A DNA stretch of 64,000 bases, taken from NCBI RefSeq assembly GCF_003113895.1, contig NZ_BDUD01000002.1, positions 310,001 through 374,000 of the forward strand. Reading direction: 5' to 3'. This document shows, piece after piece, positions 17,202 through 26,666 of the stretch. A program made the position numbers and the translations under genes. Position 1 is the stretch's first letter; the number at the start of each line of letters is the position of its first letter. The stretch comes from Nostoc commune NIES-4072. GTDB lineage: Bacteria; Cyanobacteriota; Cyanobacteriia; Cyanobacteriales; Nostocaceae. The notes beneath the pieces are model-generated. The model saw only the letters and a program-made list of their open reading frames with translations, was not told the DNA's origin and did no database searches.

Positions 17202-18320
17202 ATGAGCGAGTACCAGTATTACGAATTCCAGGCATTAGACCGACCATTAACTGCATCAGAACAAGCATATATAAGTAGTCTATCTAGTCGAGTACAACTG
17301 AGTGCAACAAACGCAATTTTTACCTACAGCTATGGAGACTTTCGAGGTGAACCCAAGGAAGTTTTAGAAAAGTGTTTCGACATCATGTTATACATGGCGA
17401 ATTGGGGGACGCGACAATTAATGTTTCGTTTCCCTAAAACTGTGGTTGCTTCATCAGTTTTTGAGCCTTATTGTGTAGCTGATAAAATTACTGTATCAAG
17501 GAGCAAAAACTATGTAATTGTGGATATTAGTATCCAGGACGAAGAATATGGAGATTGGATAGAAGGGGAGGGATGGCTAGCACAATTAGTGCAGTTGCGT
17601 GATGATATTTTGCAAGGAGATTATCGAGTTTTATACCTGGCTTGGTTAAAAGCAGCTTCAATAGCAATTGAAGAAGGGGAAGATGAAGAAGATTTAGTTG
17701 AACCACCTGTCCCAGCCAACTTGAAAAAACTACCTGCTGCAATTGAGACTTTTACGGAGTTATTTGATATTGACCAGGATTTAATTGCATCGGCATCTCA
17801 AGTAAGTATTGATAAAAAAGAAAATACTGAACCCATAAAAGAGTGGATTACAGCTTTGTCATCAGAGGAAAAAGACTATTTTCTTTTGAAAGTGGCAACA
17901 GGTGAAATTAATGTTGGAATACAACTTGTAAACCGACTGCGAGAACTATTTAAAATTCCCAAAAGTGATAGTAATTATGATACTCACAGACGCTCATTCT
18001 CCCAGCTACTAGAAAATGCTAATGAGCAAATGCAACAGCGTCAGCAACGAGAAAAATTAGCAGCACAACAGGAAAAAATCCGAAAGTTAGAAGTTCTAGC
18101 TAAAAATCAAGATAAAGTATGGTCAGATATATATAAGTTACTTGAATTCAAGCAATCCAAAACTTATGACCAAGCAGTTGCACATCTAGTTGACTTACGG
18201 GAATTGGCTGAATATCAAGGAAAGCTAGAGGAGTTCAAAGTTTCTATTAAGCAGATGCAAAAAAATTATAGCACCCGGACTGGATTGCTATCGCGCCTGA
18301 AAAAAGTTGGATTATTGTAA
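17202..18320 (+). CDS. Conserved hypothetical protein, 372 aa
   Basis: Starts MSEYQYYEFQALDRPLTASE, then SSRVQLSATNAIFTYSYGDF, FRGEPKEVLEKCFDIMLYMA and ANWGTRQLMFRFPK. This N-terminal module occurs in a widespread bacterial family of unknown function, in some genomes next to SWIM-zinc-finger or helicase genes (from memory, not checked). An acidic linker (EEGEDEEDLVEP, about 150-165) and a coiled-coil C-terminus (MQQRQQREKLAAQQEKIRKL) follow. It ends with a basic tail. Cytoplasmic. The gene is intact although its upstream neighbour is decayed. Confidence 0.75.
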   Translation: MSEYQYYEFQALDRPLTASEQAYISSLSSRVQLSATNAIFTYSYGDFRGEPKEVLEKCFDIMLYMANWGTRQLMFRFPKTVVASSVFEPYCVADKITVSRSKNYVIVDISIQDEEYGDWIEGEGWLAQLVQLRDDILQGDYRVLYLAWLKAASIAIEEGEDEEDLVEPPVPANLKKLPAAIETFTELFDIDQDLIASASQVSIDKKENTEPIKEWITALSSEEKDYFLLKVATGEINVGIQLVNRLRELFKIPKSDSNYDTHRRSFSQLLENANEQMQQRQQREKLAAQQEKIRKLEVLAKNQDKVWSDIYKLLEFKQSKTYDQAVAHLVDLRELAEYQGKLEEFKVSIKQMQKNYSTRTGLLSRLKKVGLL

Positions 18321-18611
18321 ATTCTCTAAGTGTACAATTTTTCTTTTCTGACATGGTGATGCTGATTACCATTTTATTTTACATTCATGGTATGAAGCCC
18401 CTATTTTTAAATAGGTAGAAAAAAAAAAGAAGATTTTTAAGGCACGTAGTGTGATAACTTAGCAGTGCGGAGCCGGAGCCGCTCCGCCTCCGGCTCATAT
18501 TTGAAACAAGAGCTTTTAAGTTACTTATTCCCTTTCCCATTTCCCTTTCTTCACACTCTTGTTTGAGCGAAAAATAAGCTGATGTATCTAATAAATACAT
18601 CAGCTTTTGAC
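18321..18611. other. Convergent intergenic region with palindromic repeat
   Basis: 291 bp between convergent genes. A GC-rich palindrome GAGCCGGAGC...CTCCGGCTC at about 18471-18498 looks like a cyanobacterial dispersed repeat. The minus-strand terminator is annotated separately. Confidence 0.55.
18576..18606 (-). terminator. Rho-independent terminator of the helicase gene
   Basis: Perfect 12-bp stem AAGCTGATGTAT / ATACATCAGCTT with a 7-nt loop, followed on the minus strand by TATTTTT. It lies 6 bp past the stop of the gene that ends at 18612. Confidence 0.8.
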
Positions 18612-21600
18612 TTATCCCAAGATTTCAATCACAGCCGCGAGAATAGCTGGTGCTTTGTCTGAAACCGGAATGAATACCCGCTTTTGCCAGTTGATGATCT
18701 CGGTGAAGCAACCCACAGCTAAGAGTCGCTCTGCCAGTGAGATAGCATTAACCAGTTCTATGCGAGGTTCACCAGCAATGAAAGAACGTCGCAAGGTTAC
18801 GCCACCCGGTAACTGCTGGGAATAGCCTTCGTTTAGCACTAAAGAGACTAACTCCTGTGGGCTTAACAGCTTATCCTTCAGTCCGAGTTGTTCAGCCACC
18901 GACTTAATATCATTAGCATTCACCACCCGACCGAGAATCTTTTGTCCATCGCTGGTTTGCAAGCGGAATACTCGACTATTCTGCTGTGGTAGGATTTTCC
19001 AGATGGGTAGGAGAATACCAGTTACCAAATGCAGGTAATCGGTTGTGAACTTGGGTAATTCGTCTACTTCTGTAGACCATGCAGCAGTAAACGCATCAAT
19101 AGAAACTTGCCCCCATGTGGAAGATTCCAAGTCTTGGATTGGTAGGCGAGTTTCTTTCTGTGGGCGAATCAGCAAAACTCTTGGGACAATTCCACCCTCA
19201 GAGTCGAATAGACTGTGAGTTGGAATTGTTATCGCCGCACGACCTTTCTCATTCACCATGAATTGCCCTTGGTACTTGGCAGCAAACTCAACCATCTCAA
19301 TATCCGTTTTGATGTTGTTCTTCTGAACTCGCTCAATTTTGAGGTAGTTGGTGACGCTACCTGTGGCAGGGTGTGTATAAACTGCTTCCTGGCTTTCGAT
19401 GGTAAAACGTTCAGCCCGGAGTGTCTCTACACCCATCTCATAGACCCCTGCCGCGATCGCTGCTTCAATCTGCTGGCTCAAGAGTAATTCAAACCTCTCG
19501 AAAATCACGTTTTGCATATCAATTCGTAGAGCCAGTAGTCGATTGAGGAATTGCCGCAATGGGGGCAAGTCGATTTTCATCCCGCCTTCGTTAGAGGTTA
19601 AGCTAAGTCCCGTCATTTGCTCGAACTTTCCTAAAGGCACTTCATAAAATCGACCTTGGTATATTTGTCTGAATAACTCATACAGGGCGTGTTCTGCATA
19701 GTTAGACTCCAGATTATCCTTAGCCTCAAAGATCCCATTGCCACCTGTTTGGCGTTGACCACGAGTAAGAGCGCCCAAGCTATCCAGCCTTCGGGCAATA
19801 GTGCTGATGAATCGGCGTTCACCTATAACGTTCGTCGTGACTGGTCTGAACACGGGCGCAGATGCTTGGTTGGTTCTGTGCGATCGCCCCAACCCCTGGA
19901 TTGCATTGTCTGCTCTCCAGCCGGCTTCAAGCAGGTAGTGCGATCGCCGCCGCCGATTCACAGCGTTGAGGTCAGCATGGTAACTGCGACCAGTACCACC
20001 AGCATCAGAGAAGATGAGAATTTGTTTCTCGTCCGCCATGAATGCAGCAGTTTCAGCAATGTTAGCGCCGGAACCACGCGAATCAACGAATAAACGTCCA
20101 GATTCATCTTTTAACACCCGTTTGCTACGACCAGTAACTTCAGCCACTTGCTTGTTACCGAAGTGCCACAGCAATTGTTCTAATGCACCAGGGATTGGGT
20201 CAAGACTTGCTAACTTATCGACTAAGGCATCTCTCAAAGCTACGGCTTCAATAGAAATAACTGGAGAGCCATCGGCATCAAAGACTGGCTCGGATCTTTC
20301 TTCTCCATCAACGCCAGAATGGATGGAATGAAGATGAATGGGGAAAGCACTCATCAAGTAGTCCATCACATATTCGCGTGGAGTTAGGTCAAGATTGAGA
20401 TCCTTCCATTCGGAAGCAGGAACTTCATCAAGTCGTCGTTTCAAAAGTTCTTCATTAGTCGAAACTATTTGAATGACAATTGCAAGACCTTGGGCTAGAT
20501 CCTGCTCAATCGCTTTAATTAACTGCGGACATTTCATGCCAGTCAACAGATGATTGAAGAATCTTTGCTTATGCGACTCGAACTGAGACACTGCGCTCAT
20601 CTTCGCAGCACGGTTGTAAGTCTTGTCACCAGAGATATTACAAGCTTCCAGGGCTTTATCTAAATTATGGTGAATAACACCAAAAGCATCGGAGTAGCTG
20701 TTATAACTCCGTTCCTGCGTGGGCGTTAACTCAATTTCTAGAGTCTGATACTCCACCCCCTCAAACGAGAGACTCCGCGCCAGATATAGTCCCAAAGCCT
20801 TGAGATCCCTGGCTACGACTTCCATCGCGGCGATACCACCGCCCTCAATGGATTCCACAAAATCCTCACGGGAGGTAAATGGGAAATCTCCAGTCTGCCA
20901 AAGTCCCAGACGATTGGCGTATGAGAGATTCGAGACTTTAGTTGCACCAGTAGCAGAAACGTAGATAACCCGTGCTGAGGGCAGTGCGTTTTGCAACCTC
21001 AGCCCAACAATGCCTTGCTGGGATGCTGCAACCATGCCAAGTTTGCCCTCTTGAGCCATTGCGTTACCCATCGCGTGGCACTCGTCATAGGCGATCGCTC
21101 CCTCAAAATCCTTACCTGCCCATTCAACAATTTGCTTGAGCCGACTTTTACCGTTATGAAGAGAACGTAGAGTTGAGTACGTGCAGAACAGAATGCCTTG
21201 GGTGAAGGGTATTGGATCGCCAAGCTTAATGTTGCTCAGGTCGATGATGTCGCGCTCAGTACCACCCAGCGCACACCAATCTCTACGGGCATCTTCAATT
21301 AAGGCAGAACTTTTGGATACCCAGATTGCTTTTCTTCGTTCCTGACACCAGTTGTCGAGGATGATTCCTGCACATTGTCTTCCTTTCCCCGCGCCTGTCC
21401 CATCGCCTAAGAACCAGCCACGACGAAATTTTATGGCATTTTCTTCGCCAGTTGCCGCTACAGTCACATTATCCCATGAATCATCGACAATATAAGACCC
21501 AGAAAGAAATTCACCGTGCGCCTGACCTGCGTAAATAACGCTTTCGAGTTGTGCTTCAGATAACAATCCTTGTGAGACAATGTTTCGCGGGAGATGCGGT

Positions 21601-22889
21601 TTGTAAGTGGGTGGTGGTGGCGAGACAAGCGCTAGGGCTGCACTCTCACAGAGTAGCGAGGGATGAGGTAAAGCATCTTTAATTCTGATTCGTTGTGGGC
21701 GATAGGTTTCATATAAAGTATCTTTGAGTCCTTCTGTAGCAGACCATTCGATAACCTCATACTCCAACACTACTATGTCGTCTGGAAGAAAGGAAACAGT
21801 TTCTGGTTGTGCAACTGTAGTACGTTTTGGCAATTGAACAACTTTTGCTCTCGCAGCAGCTTTGATATCTGAGCGTTCCCACGAAGACCTCTGTGGCAAT
21901 TGCTCAATCAACGCCAGTATTTCAGGCAGATCCAAAGTTTCAGTAATACAAGGGATTTCGTTGGAGTCAGCCGGAACTTTGTCGATCACTGTAATCCGAG
22001 TGTCGATTTGTGTACCATGCTTTGAGTACACCTTGCCGTTAATCCCAACAGATAGTAGAACTCGCGCAAAATCCTGCCACTTAACAAAAGTCTCTCGCCA
22101 GCTTGGGTTAGCCGGAGAAAACCAGTTGGCTGTGATTGTTACCAGCCGTCCACCGTCAGCCAGTCTTTGCAATGCCGAGTTGATGTGGCTCTTAGTTGCG
22201 TCGGGGTTGCGACTGTTGATTTTGGGAGATGCAGAGAAAGGTGGATTCATCAGCACAACTGAGGGCTGAGTCTTGCCAACCAGATAGTCGTTAATCTGTT
22301 CCGCGTTTACTGAGAATAGCGGTGTACCTGGAAACAACCGACGCAGAATCTTACTTCTATCGGGTGCAAGCTCGTTGAGCATCAGACTTGCACTGTGCAA
22401 TTTAGCCATTTGTGCCAATAGACCAGTTCCGGCACTTGGCTCCAGAATCAAATCAGTAGCTTGTATAAATCCTGCTTTGGCTACCAGAAATGATAGCGGC
22501 AGAGGGGTGGAGAATTGCTGAAGCTGTACTGATTCTTCACTACGGCGAGTATGCGTCGGACAAAGGGCTGTTAATTCTTCTAATTGTTGCACAACCACTT
22601 GAGGTTGTTGTGATAAAATCTTAATTCCCAGATGACGCAGATATAATATTTGCGCTACTTCCACAGCTTCGTAAGCGTCTTTCCACTGCCATGCACCAGA
22701 CGCGGCAGTGCCTAGAAAGTAGCGATTCATCTGGGAAGAAACAGTTTTCGTAGAGAGAGGGCGATTATCTATTAAAACTTTTGCAAGCTCTTGGGCAACA
22801 TTAATAACTGACTGCCCATAATCGATTACTGTTTGCAAATCGAATAAAGAACCTTGAGTGAAAAGTTGCTGTACCATTGCATCACTCAC
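18612..22889 (-). CDS. DNA methylase-Strawberry notch helicase fusion protein
   Basis: 1425 aa. The N-terminal part is a Rossmann methyltransferase-like domain: LEPSAGTGLLAQMA (motif I) near residue 149 and MNPPFSAS (NPPF, as in N6-adenine methylases) near 213. Next comes a Strawberry-notch-type SF2 helicase: Walker A GDGTGAGKGRQCAG near 493, DECH (YDECHAMGNA) near 600, and the SBNO C-terminal domain with RSHRTNQASAPVFR and SNYAEHALYEL. Such giant proteins occur on phages and plasmids and are thought to modify or protect DNA. GTG start at 22889, with an ATG four codons in. Single gene with its own terminator. Confidence 0.9.
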   Translation of the reverse strand: MSDAMVQQLFTQGSLFDLQTVIDYGQSVINVAQELAKVLIDNRPLSTKTVSSQMNRYFLGTAASGAWQWKDAYEAVEVAQILYLRHLGIKILSQQPQVVVQQLEELTALCPTHTRRSEESVQLQQFSTPLPLSFLVAKAGFIQATDLILEPSAGTGLLAQMAKLHSASLMLNELAPDRSKILRRLFPGTPLFSVNAEQINDYLVGKTQPSVVLMNPPFSASPKINSRNPDATKSHINSALQRLADGGRLVTITANWFSPANPSWRETFVKWQDFARVLLSVGINGKVYSKHGTQIDTRITVIDKVPADSNEIPCITETLDLPEILALIEQLPQRSSWERSDIKAAARAKVVQLPKRTTVAQPETVSFLPDDIVVLEYEVIEWSATEGLKDTLYETYRPQRIRIKDALPHPSLLCESAALALVSPPPPTYKPHLPRNIVSQGLLSEAQLESVIYAGQAHGEFLSGSYIVDDSWDNVTVAATGEENAIKFRRGWFLGDGTGAGKGRQCAGIILDNWCQERRKAIWVSKSSALIEDARRDWCALGGTERDIIDLSNIKLGDPIPFTQGILFCTYSTLRSLHNGKSRLKQIVEWAGKDFEGAIAYDECHAMGNAMAQEGKLGMVAASQQGIVGLRLQNALPSARVIYVSATGATKVSNLSYANRLGLWQTGDFPFTSREDFVESIEGGGIAAMEVVARDLKALGLYLARSLSFEGVEYQTLEIELTPTQERSYNSYSDAFGVIHHNLDKALEACNISGDKTYNRAAKMSAVSQFESHKQRFFNHLLTGMKCPQLIKAIEQDLAQGLAIVIQIVSTNEELLKRRLDEVPASEWKDLNLDLTPREYVMDYLMSAFPIHLHSIHSGVDGEERSEPVFDADGSPVISIEAVALRDALVDKLASLDPIPGALEQLLWHFGNKQVAEVTGRSKRVLKDESGRLFVDSRGSGANIAETAAFMADEKQILIFSDAGGTGRSYHADLNAVNRRRRSHYLLEAGWRADNAIQGLGRSHRTNQASAPVFRPVTTNVIGERRFISTIARRLDSLGALTRGQRQTGGNGIFEAKDNLESNYAEHALYELFRQIYQGRFYEVPLGKFEQMTGLSLTSNEGGMKIDLPPLRQFLNRLLALRIDMQNVIFERFELLLSQQIEAAIAAGVYEMGVETLRAERFTIESQEAVYTHPATGSVTNYLKIERVQKNNIKTDIEMVEFAAKYQGQFMVNEKGRAAITIPTHSLFDSEGGIVPRVLLIRPQKETRLPIQDLESSTWGQVSIDAFTAAWSTEVDELPKFTTDYLHLVTGILLPIWKILPQQNSRVFRLQTSDGQKILGRVVNANDIKSVAEQLGLKDKLLSPQELVSLVLNEGYSQQLPGGVTLRRSFIAGEPRIELVNAISLAERLLAVGCFTEIINWQKRVFIPVSDKAPAILAAVIEILG

Positions 22890-23022
22890 AATATTATTTT
22901 TTCACTTTTGCTATGGCGAAGCCTTTCTCTTATTAATAAATGAGGCAAGCAATTGCCTCATTTAAACTTTTGAACCTTCAGATATTTATTCTTCGGTGAT
23001 CGGACGAGAATTAAAAAGCGAA

Positions 23023-23469
23023 TTAGCCAGCTTTACGCGGTCTACCTGGCTTGCGTTTGCCTGAAGAATTTACATGAGCCTTTTTAGTTTTCGGTGACTT
23101 GTTGGCAGTATTGTTAGCTTTATTTGAACGAGTAGTACGTTTTGGTTGTGGTGAAATTTCTTCAACTGGAGGCAGCAATCTCAATGTAGGGAATGAGAGA
23201 ATAACTGCTTCGTTACTGGTACAATGAATGACTTCATCCTCTAACATCCAAGGATCTGGCAATTTTTCAAAAGTCATCGCTTGTGGTGTGATTACTTGTG
23301 ATACTGATGGGATTGTAGAAGCCGCTATATTTAGATTGCTAACCGAAACCACATTACTAGTGTAAGCATCCGATACAAATAGTCCGTTAATGAACTGGAA
23401 TATAACGAGAGTAACGAATGCCCAAAAGATAGCTACTATTGTCAAAGTGAGCAGAGATTGCATATCCAT
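23023..23469 (-). CDS. Membrane-anchored protein with AT-hook-like tail
   Basis: 148 aa. One N-terminal membrane segment (LTLTIVAIFWAFVTLVIFQF, about residues 6-29), a central Ser/Val linker, and a very basic C-terminus with KRKPGRPRKAG, an AT-hook-like motif (GRP core flanked by basic residues). This suggests a protein tethering DNA to the membrane, on the cytoplasmic side if the N-terminus is out; inference. It lies 133 bp upstream of the large helicase gene on the same strand and may be co-transcribed with it. Confidence 0.65.
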   Translation of the reverse strand: MDMQSLLTLTIVAIFWAFVTLVIFQFINGLFVSDAYTSNVVSVSNLNIAASTIPSVSQVITPQAMTFEKLPDPWMLEDEVIHCTSNEAVILSFPTLRLLPPVEEISPQPKRTTRSNKANNTANKSPKTKKAHVNSSGKRKPGRPRKAG

Positions 23470-23839
23470 GATTATTTATCAACTAAGTATTTGTAATTTT
23501 CAATTGATTTACGCAAAGCGTCTTTGAGCCTTGTCCAAATATGAAGCGGATTTGAACATATCCTCTCTTCAAGAGAGGACTTCACTCTAAAATTAGCGTA
23601 GCGTATCTTTGATTTAATCTAACTAAATCTCTTTATTACTTTAAAACTTAGTTACAAAATAAAGTAGGTTTTAGTATTTACCTATTTGAAGATTTAAAGT
23701 ATTATATTTATAAACTTATTTCCCAAATATAAGCATTGGGTGAAGTCTATGGTTAAGATTTGATTGGTTAGCTAATTCTGGAAATAAAAGATTCTATTCA
23801 AACGAAAAATAAAAGTAGTCGTCACAATTAATTGAAAGT
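23470..23839. promoter_or_regulatory. Divergent promoter region with 19-bp palindrome
   Basis: 370 bp between divergent genes. It holds a perfect palindrome at 23561-23579 (TCCTCTCTT-C-AAGAGAGGA), a candidate operator or hairpin. The rest is AT-rich with no gene. Confidence 0.5.
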
Positions 23840-24787
23840 ATGCCTAGCCCAACTACCGACTTAGTGCGCTCTTACCTCAAAGAAATCGGACGCTACCCTC
23901 TGCTAACTCCTGAGCAAGAAATTACAAATGCAAGGGCGTTGCAGCAGATGATGGCGATTGAAGAACAGCGCTCAAGCCTTGCACTTCAATTAAACAGAGA
24001 ACCAACCATAAGAGAATTAGCTACCTTGCTTGGGCAAAGCGAAGCTGAAGTGGAGTCAATTCTTCATCAAGGGGAACGAGCAAAGCAGAAAATGGTGACT
24101 GCTAACCTACGGCTGGTGGTGGCGATCGCTAAAAAGTACCAGAACCGAAACTTAGAATTTCTTGATCTGATCCAAGAAGGTACACTCGGTTTATACCGTG
24201 GCGTTGAAAAGTTTGATCCAAACAAAGGCTATAAACTTTCAACTTATGCCTATTGGTGGGTTACTCAATCAATCACACGTGCCATCGCAGAACAATCACG
24301 AACTATTCGTTTGCCTATTCATATCAACGAAAAACTGAATAAAATCAAGAAAATGCAACGGGAATTATCCCAGTCATTGGGTAGAAAACCAACTGTAGTA
24401 GAAATTGCTGAAGAATTAAAGGTTAAACCAGAGCAGGTTCGAGAATATATTCAAGCAGACCGAAAGTTAGTTTCGCTAGAAATGCGCGTTGGGAATGAAC
24501 AAGAAACAGAATTAAGCGAACTTTTAGCTGACGAAAAGATTTCCCCTTTGGAAGAATTAAATTCTTCACTAATGCGCCAGAATATTAAAGAGTTGCTAGC
24601 ATCCTTAGCTCCAATACAACGAGAAGTACTAACTCTACGTTTCGGGCTAGAAAATGACCATCAACTGAGCCTAACTCAAATTGGAGAACGCCTTAACTTA
24701 AGCCGAGAAAGAATTCGCCAGCTTGAATATAAAGCGCTCTCTATTCTTCGCCGTCAAAAAAGTGATATTAAGGAGTATCTTAATTAA
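23840..24787 (+). CDS. Group 2 RNA polymerase sigma factor (RpoD/SigA family)
   Basis: 315 aa. Region 1.2 (DLVRSYLKEIGRYPLLTPEQ), region 2 (NLRLVVAIAKKYQNRNLEFL, then GVEKFDPNKGYKLSTYAYWW), region 3 (RTIRLPIHINEKLNKIKK) and region 4 with its helix-turn-helix (LSLTQIGERLNLSRERIRQL) are all present. It lacks the long N-terminal extension of the primary factor, as cyanobacterial group 2 factors (SigB/C/D/E type) do. It directs RNA polymerase to alternative promoters. Plasmid-borne sigma genes are common in Nostocales. A terminator follows. Confidence 0.94.
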   Translation: MPSPTTDLVRSYLKEIGRYPLLTPEQEITNARALQQMMAIEEQRSSLALQLNREPTIRELATLLGQSEAEVESILHQGERAKQKMVTANLRLVVAIAKKYQNRNLEFLDLIQEGTLGLYRGVEKFDPNKGYKLSTYAYWWVTQSITRAIAEQSRTIRLPIHINEKLNKIKKMQRELSQSLGRKPTVVEIAEELKVKPEQVREYIQADRKLVSLEMRVGNEQETELSELLADEKISPLEELNSSLMRQNIKELLASLAPIQREVLTLRFGLENDHQLSLTQIGERLNLSRERIRQLEYKALSILRRQKSDIKEYLN

Positions 24788-24828
24788 GTTAATCGTCATT
24801 CATTTTTCCAGAATGATTCGCTTATAGT

Positions 24829-24850
24829 CAGGGCTGAAGCCCTGCTTTTA
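24829..24850 (+). terminator. Terminator after sigma factor gene
   Basis: Stem CAGGGC / GCCCTG with loop TGAA, followed by CTTTTAT; 41 bp past the stop codon. Confidence 0.65.
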
Positions 24851-25029
24851 TGCAACTTAAATGCCGATTAGCTTAGAATGATTTCCATCTCTACTATCAT
24901 CGCGGACGTAAAGGTAATATTTCCCCAGGGCAATTATCCTTGTTTTAATCATGAAGATGATTCTCTGGCTATACTATTAGTCAAAAACAAGAAACTATAT
25001 TTATAAATAGCAACTTAAAAAACTAATAA

Positions 25030-25281
25030 ATGTCCAGCAAAACAATCGATGTCCGAGAGTACACCGTTAGAGCGCACAAGCGGGAAATTCATACTCGCGT
25101 TTTCAACTTCGTGTGTAAGCAGTGTGAGCAACCCACACAAAGAGAAACTTTTGGTGTGCGACCGCTCTACTGTGAAAAATGCCGTCCACCACAAGCACCC
25201 AAGAAATCGAAAGTAGTCCCTATAGGCAAAATGAAACCCAGAGCTATGAATTATGAGAGTGGTAAAGACATAGCTGGATGA
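25030..25281 (+). CDS. Small zinc-ribbon-like hypothetical protein
   Basis: 83 aa, basic. Two Cys pairs ([10 protein letters not shown] and YCEKCRPP) about 19 residues apart make a probable zinc ribbon; the N-terminus ([20 protein letters not shown]) is beta-like. Such small proteins may bind nucleic acid. No partner gene nearby; expressed alone from the AT-rich region upstream. Confidence 0.65.
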   Translation: MSSKTIDVREYTVRAHKREIHTRVFNFVCKQCEQPTQRETFGVRPLYCEKCRPPQAPKKSKVVPIGKMKPRAMNYESGKDIAG

Positions 25282-25520
25282 TTTGTTGTCTCTTGGGTGA
25301 GTGAAGCAGTGCGCTGATTCGCCCAACCTAATTCAAACTGGTAAAAGGTAACTCCAATGAATTCACATTAAACATATTTTCTTCTTCGATTTATCTGTAG
25401 GATTAAGAAAACTTCCCAGATTAAGATTAATTGGTAAGCAACTTCAACACAATTCTCAAATCATACACTGCCTCACAAGTAGTAATACAATCAGGGGCGT
25501 GAGTTCGTTGTGGAACAAGT

Positions 25521-26486
25521 ATGACCAATGTCAACCCCCAAACGGAATATGATTCGCCGTGGAAACAGATACTACAACTTTATTTTGAAGATTTCATGCT
25601 GTTTTTCTTTCCGCAAGCACATAGGGAAATAGATTGGACACGACAGCCTGAGTTCTTGGACAAAGAATTAGAGCAGGTAGTGCGTGATGCCGAACTAGGG
25701 AAAAGACTTGCAGATAAACTGGTAAAAATATACCGTATTGGTGGCGAAGAATCGTGGATACTGATACATTTAGAAATCCAATCCCAGTCAGAGTCAGACT
25801 TTAGCGAAAGGATGTTTATCTACAACTACCGCATCTACGATAGATATAAGCGGTCAGTAGCATCCTTGGCAGTTCTAGGTGATGAGCAGGTAAACTGGCG
25901 ACCAAATCGGTTTGGTTACGAGTTGTTTGGCACTAAAGTTGAGTTTCAGTTTCCAATTGTCAAATTGCTAGACTATCAACAACGTCAGTCTGAGCTAGAA
26001 GCCAGCCGTAACCCTTTGGCGACTGTGGTGATGGCACATTTAGCAGCAGTACAAACTAAGAGCGACAGGTTACAACGTAAGCAGCAGAAACTAAGTTTAG
26101 TGCGGAGACTGTACCAGCAGGGGTTTGAACGTGAGGATGTTCTAAACTTGTTGGCTTTTGTAGACTGGGTGTTGACACTCCCCCAAGATTTAGAGCGAGA
26201 GTTTCTTTTTGAAGTAGAACAATTGGAGGCAGAGCAACGTATGCAGTATGTTACTTCTTTTGAACGCAGTGGTATTGAAAAAGGTAAGCTTGAAGCTTTG
26301 TTAAAAGGTATAGCATTGGGATTAAAGCTCAAATTTAGTGAATCAGGTCAAAATTTATTACCCGAAATCGAATCTATCCAAGATGTAAGTGTGCTAGAAG
26401 CCATTTTGGAGGGCATAGATACGGCTAGTACTGTTTCACAATTGCGTCAAATTTACCAGTCGTCCACAACAGACACTCAGCAATGA
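25521..26486 (+). CDS. Rpn/PD-(D/E)XK nuclease family protein (DUF4351-type)
   Basis: 321 aa. The N-terminal half (SPWKQILQLYFEDFMLFFFP ... DKLVKIYRIGGEESWILIHL-E-IQ) matches the Rpn/transposase_31-like PD-(D/E)XK nuclease family, with D-x(n)-ExQ as catalytic residues. The C-terminal LLPEIESIQDVSVLEAILEG is like the DUF4351 tail. Rpn proteins promote RecA-independent recombination in Escherichia coli. Cyanobacteria carry many copies. ATG start at 25521. Confidence 0.85.
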   Translation: MTNVNPQTEYDSPWKQILQLYFEDFMLFFFPQAHREIDWTRQPEFLDKELEQVVRDAELGKRLADKLVKIYRIGGEESWILIHLEIQSQSESDFSERMFIYNYRIYDRYKRSVASLAVLGDEQVNWRPNRFGYELFGTKVEFQFPIVKLLDYQQRQSELEASRNPLATVVMAHLAAVQTKSDRLQRKQQKLSLVRRLYQQGFEREDVLNLLAFVDWVLTLPQDLEREFLFEVEQLEAEQRMQYVTSFERSGIEKGKLEALLKGIALGLKLKFSESGQNLLPEIESIQDVSVLEAILEGIDTASTVSQLRQIYQSSTTDTQQ

Positions 26487-26666
26487 GATTGGGCATCGCC
26501 TAATTTCCCTATCCCCGAATCAACAAGCCCAAGACGAATTTAACTAAAATCAGGTATGCCCAAGACTTGGACCCGGATTTCTCACAAAGGTTTAAACGAT
26601 TAGCCCAAAACGCTTATGACACTTAGACTTTAGATAAAATACTTTGTTCACATACTGCTGTGATTC

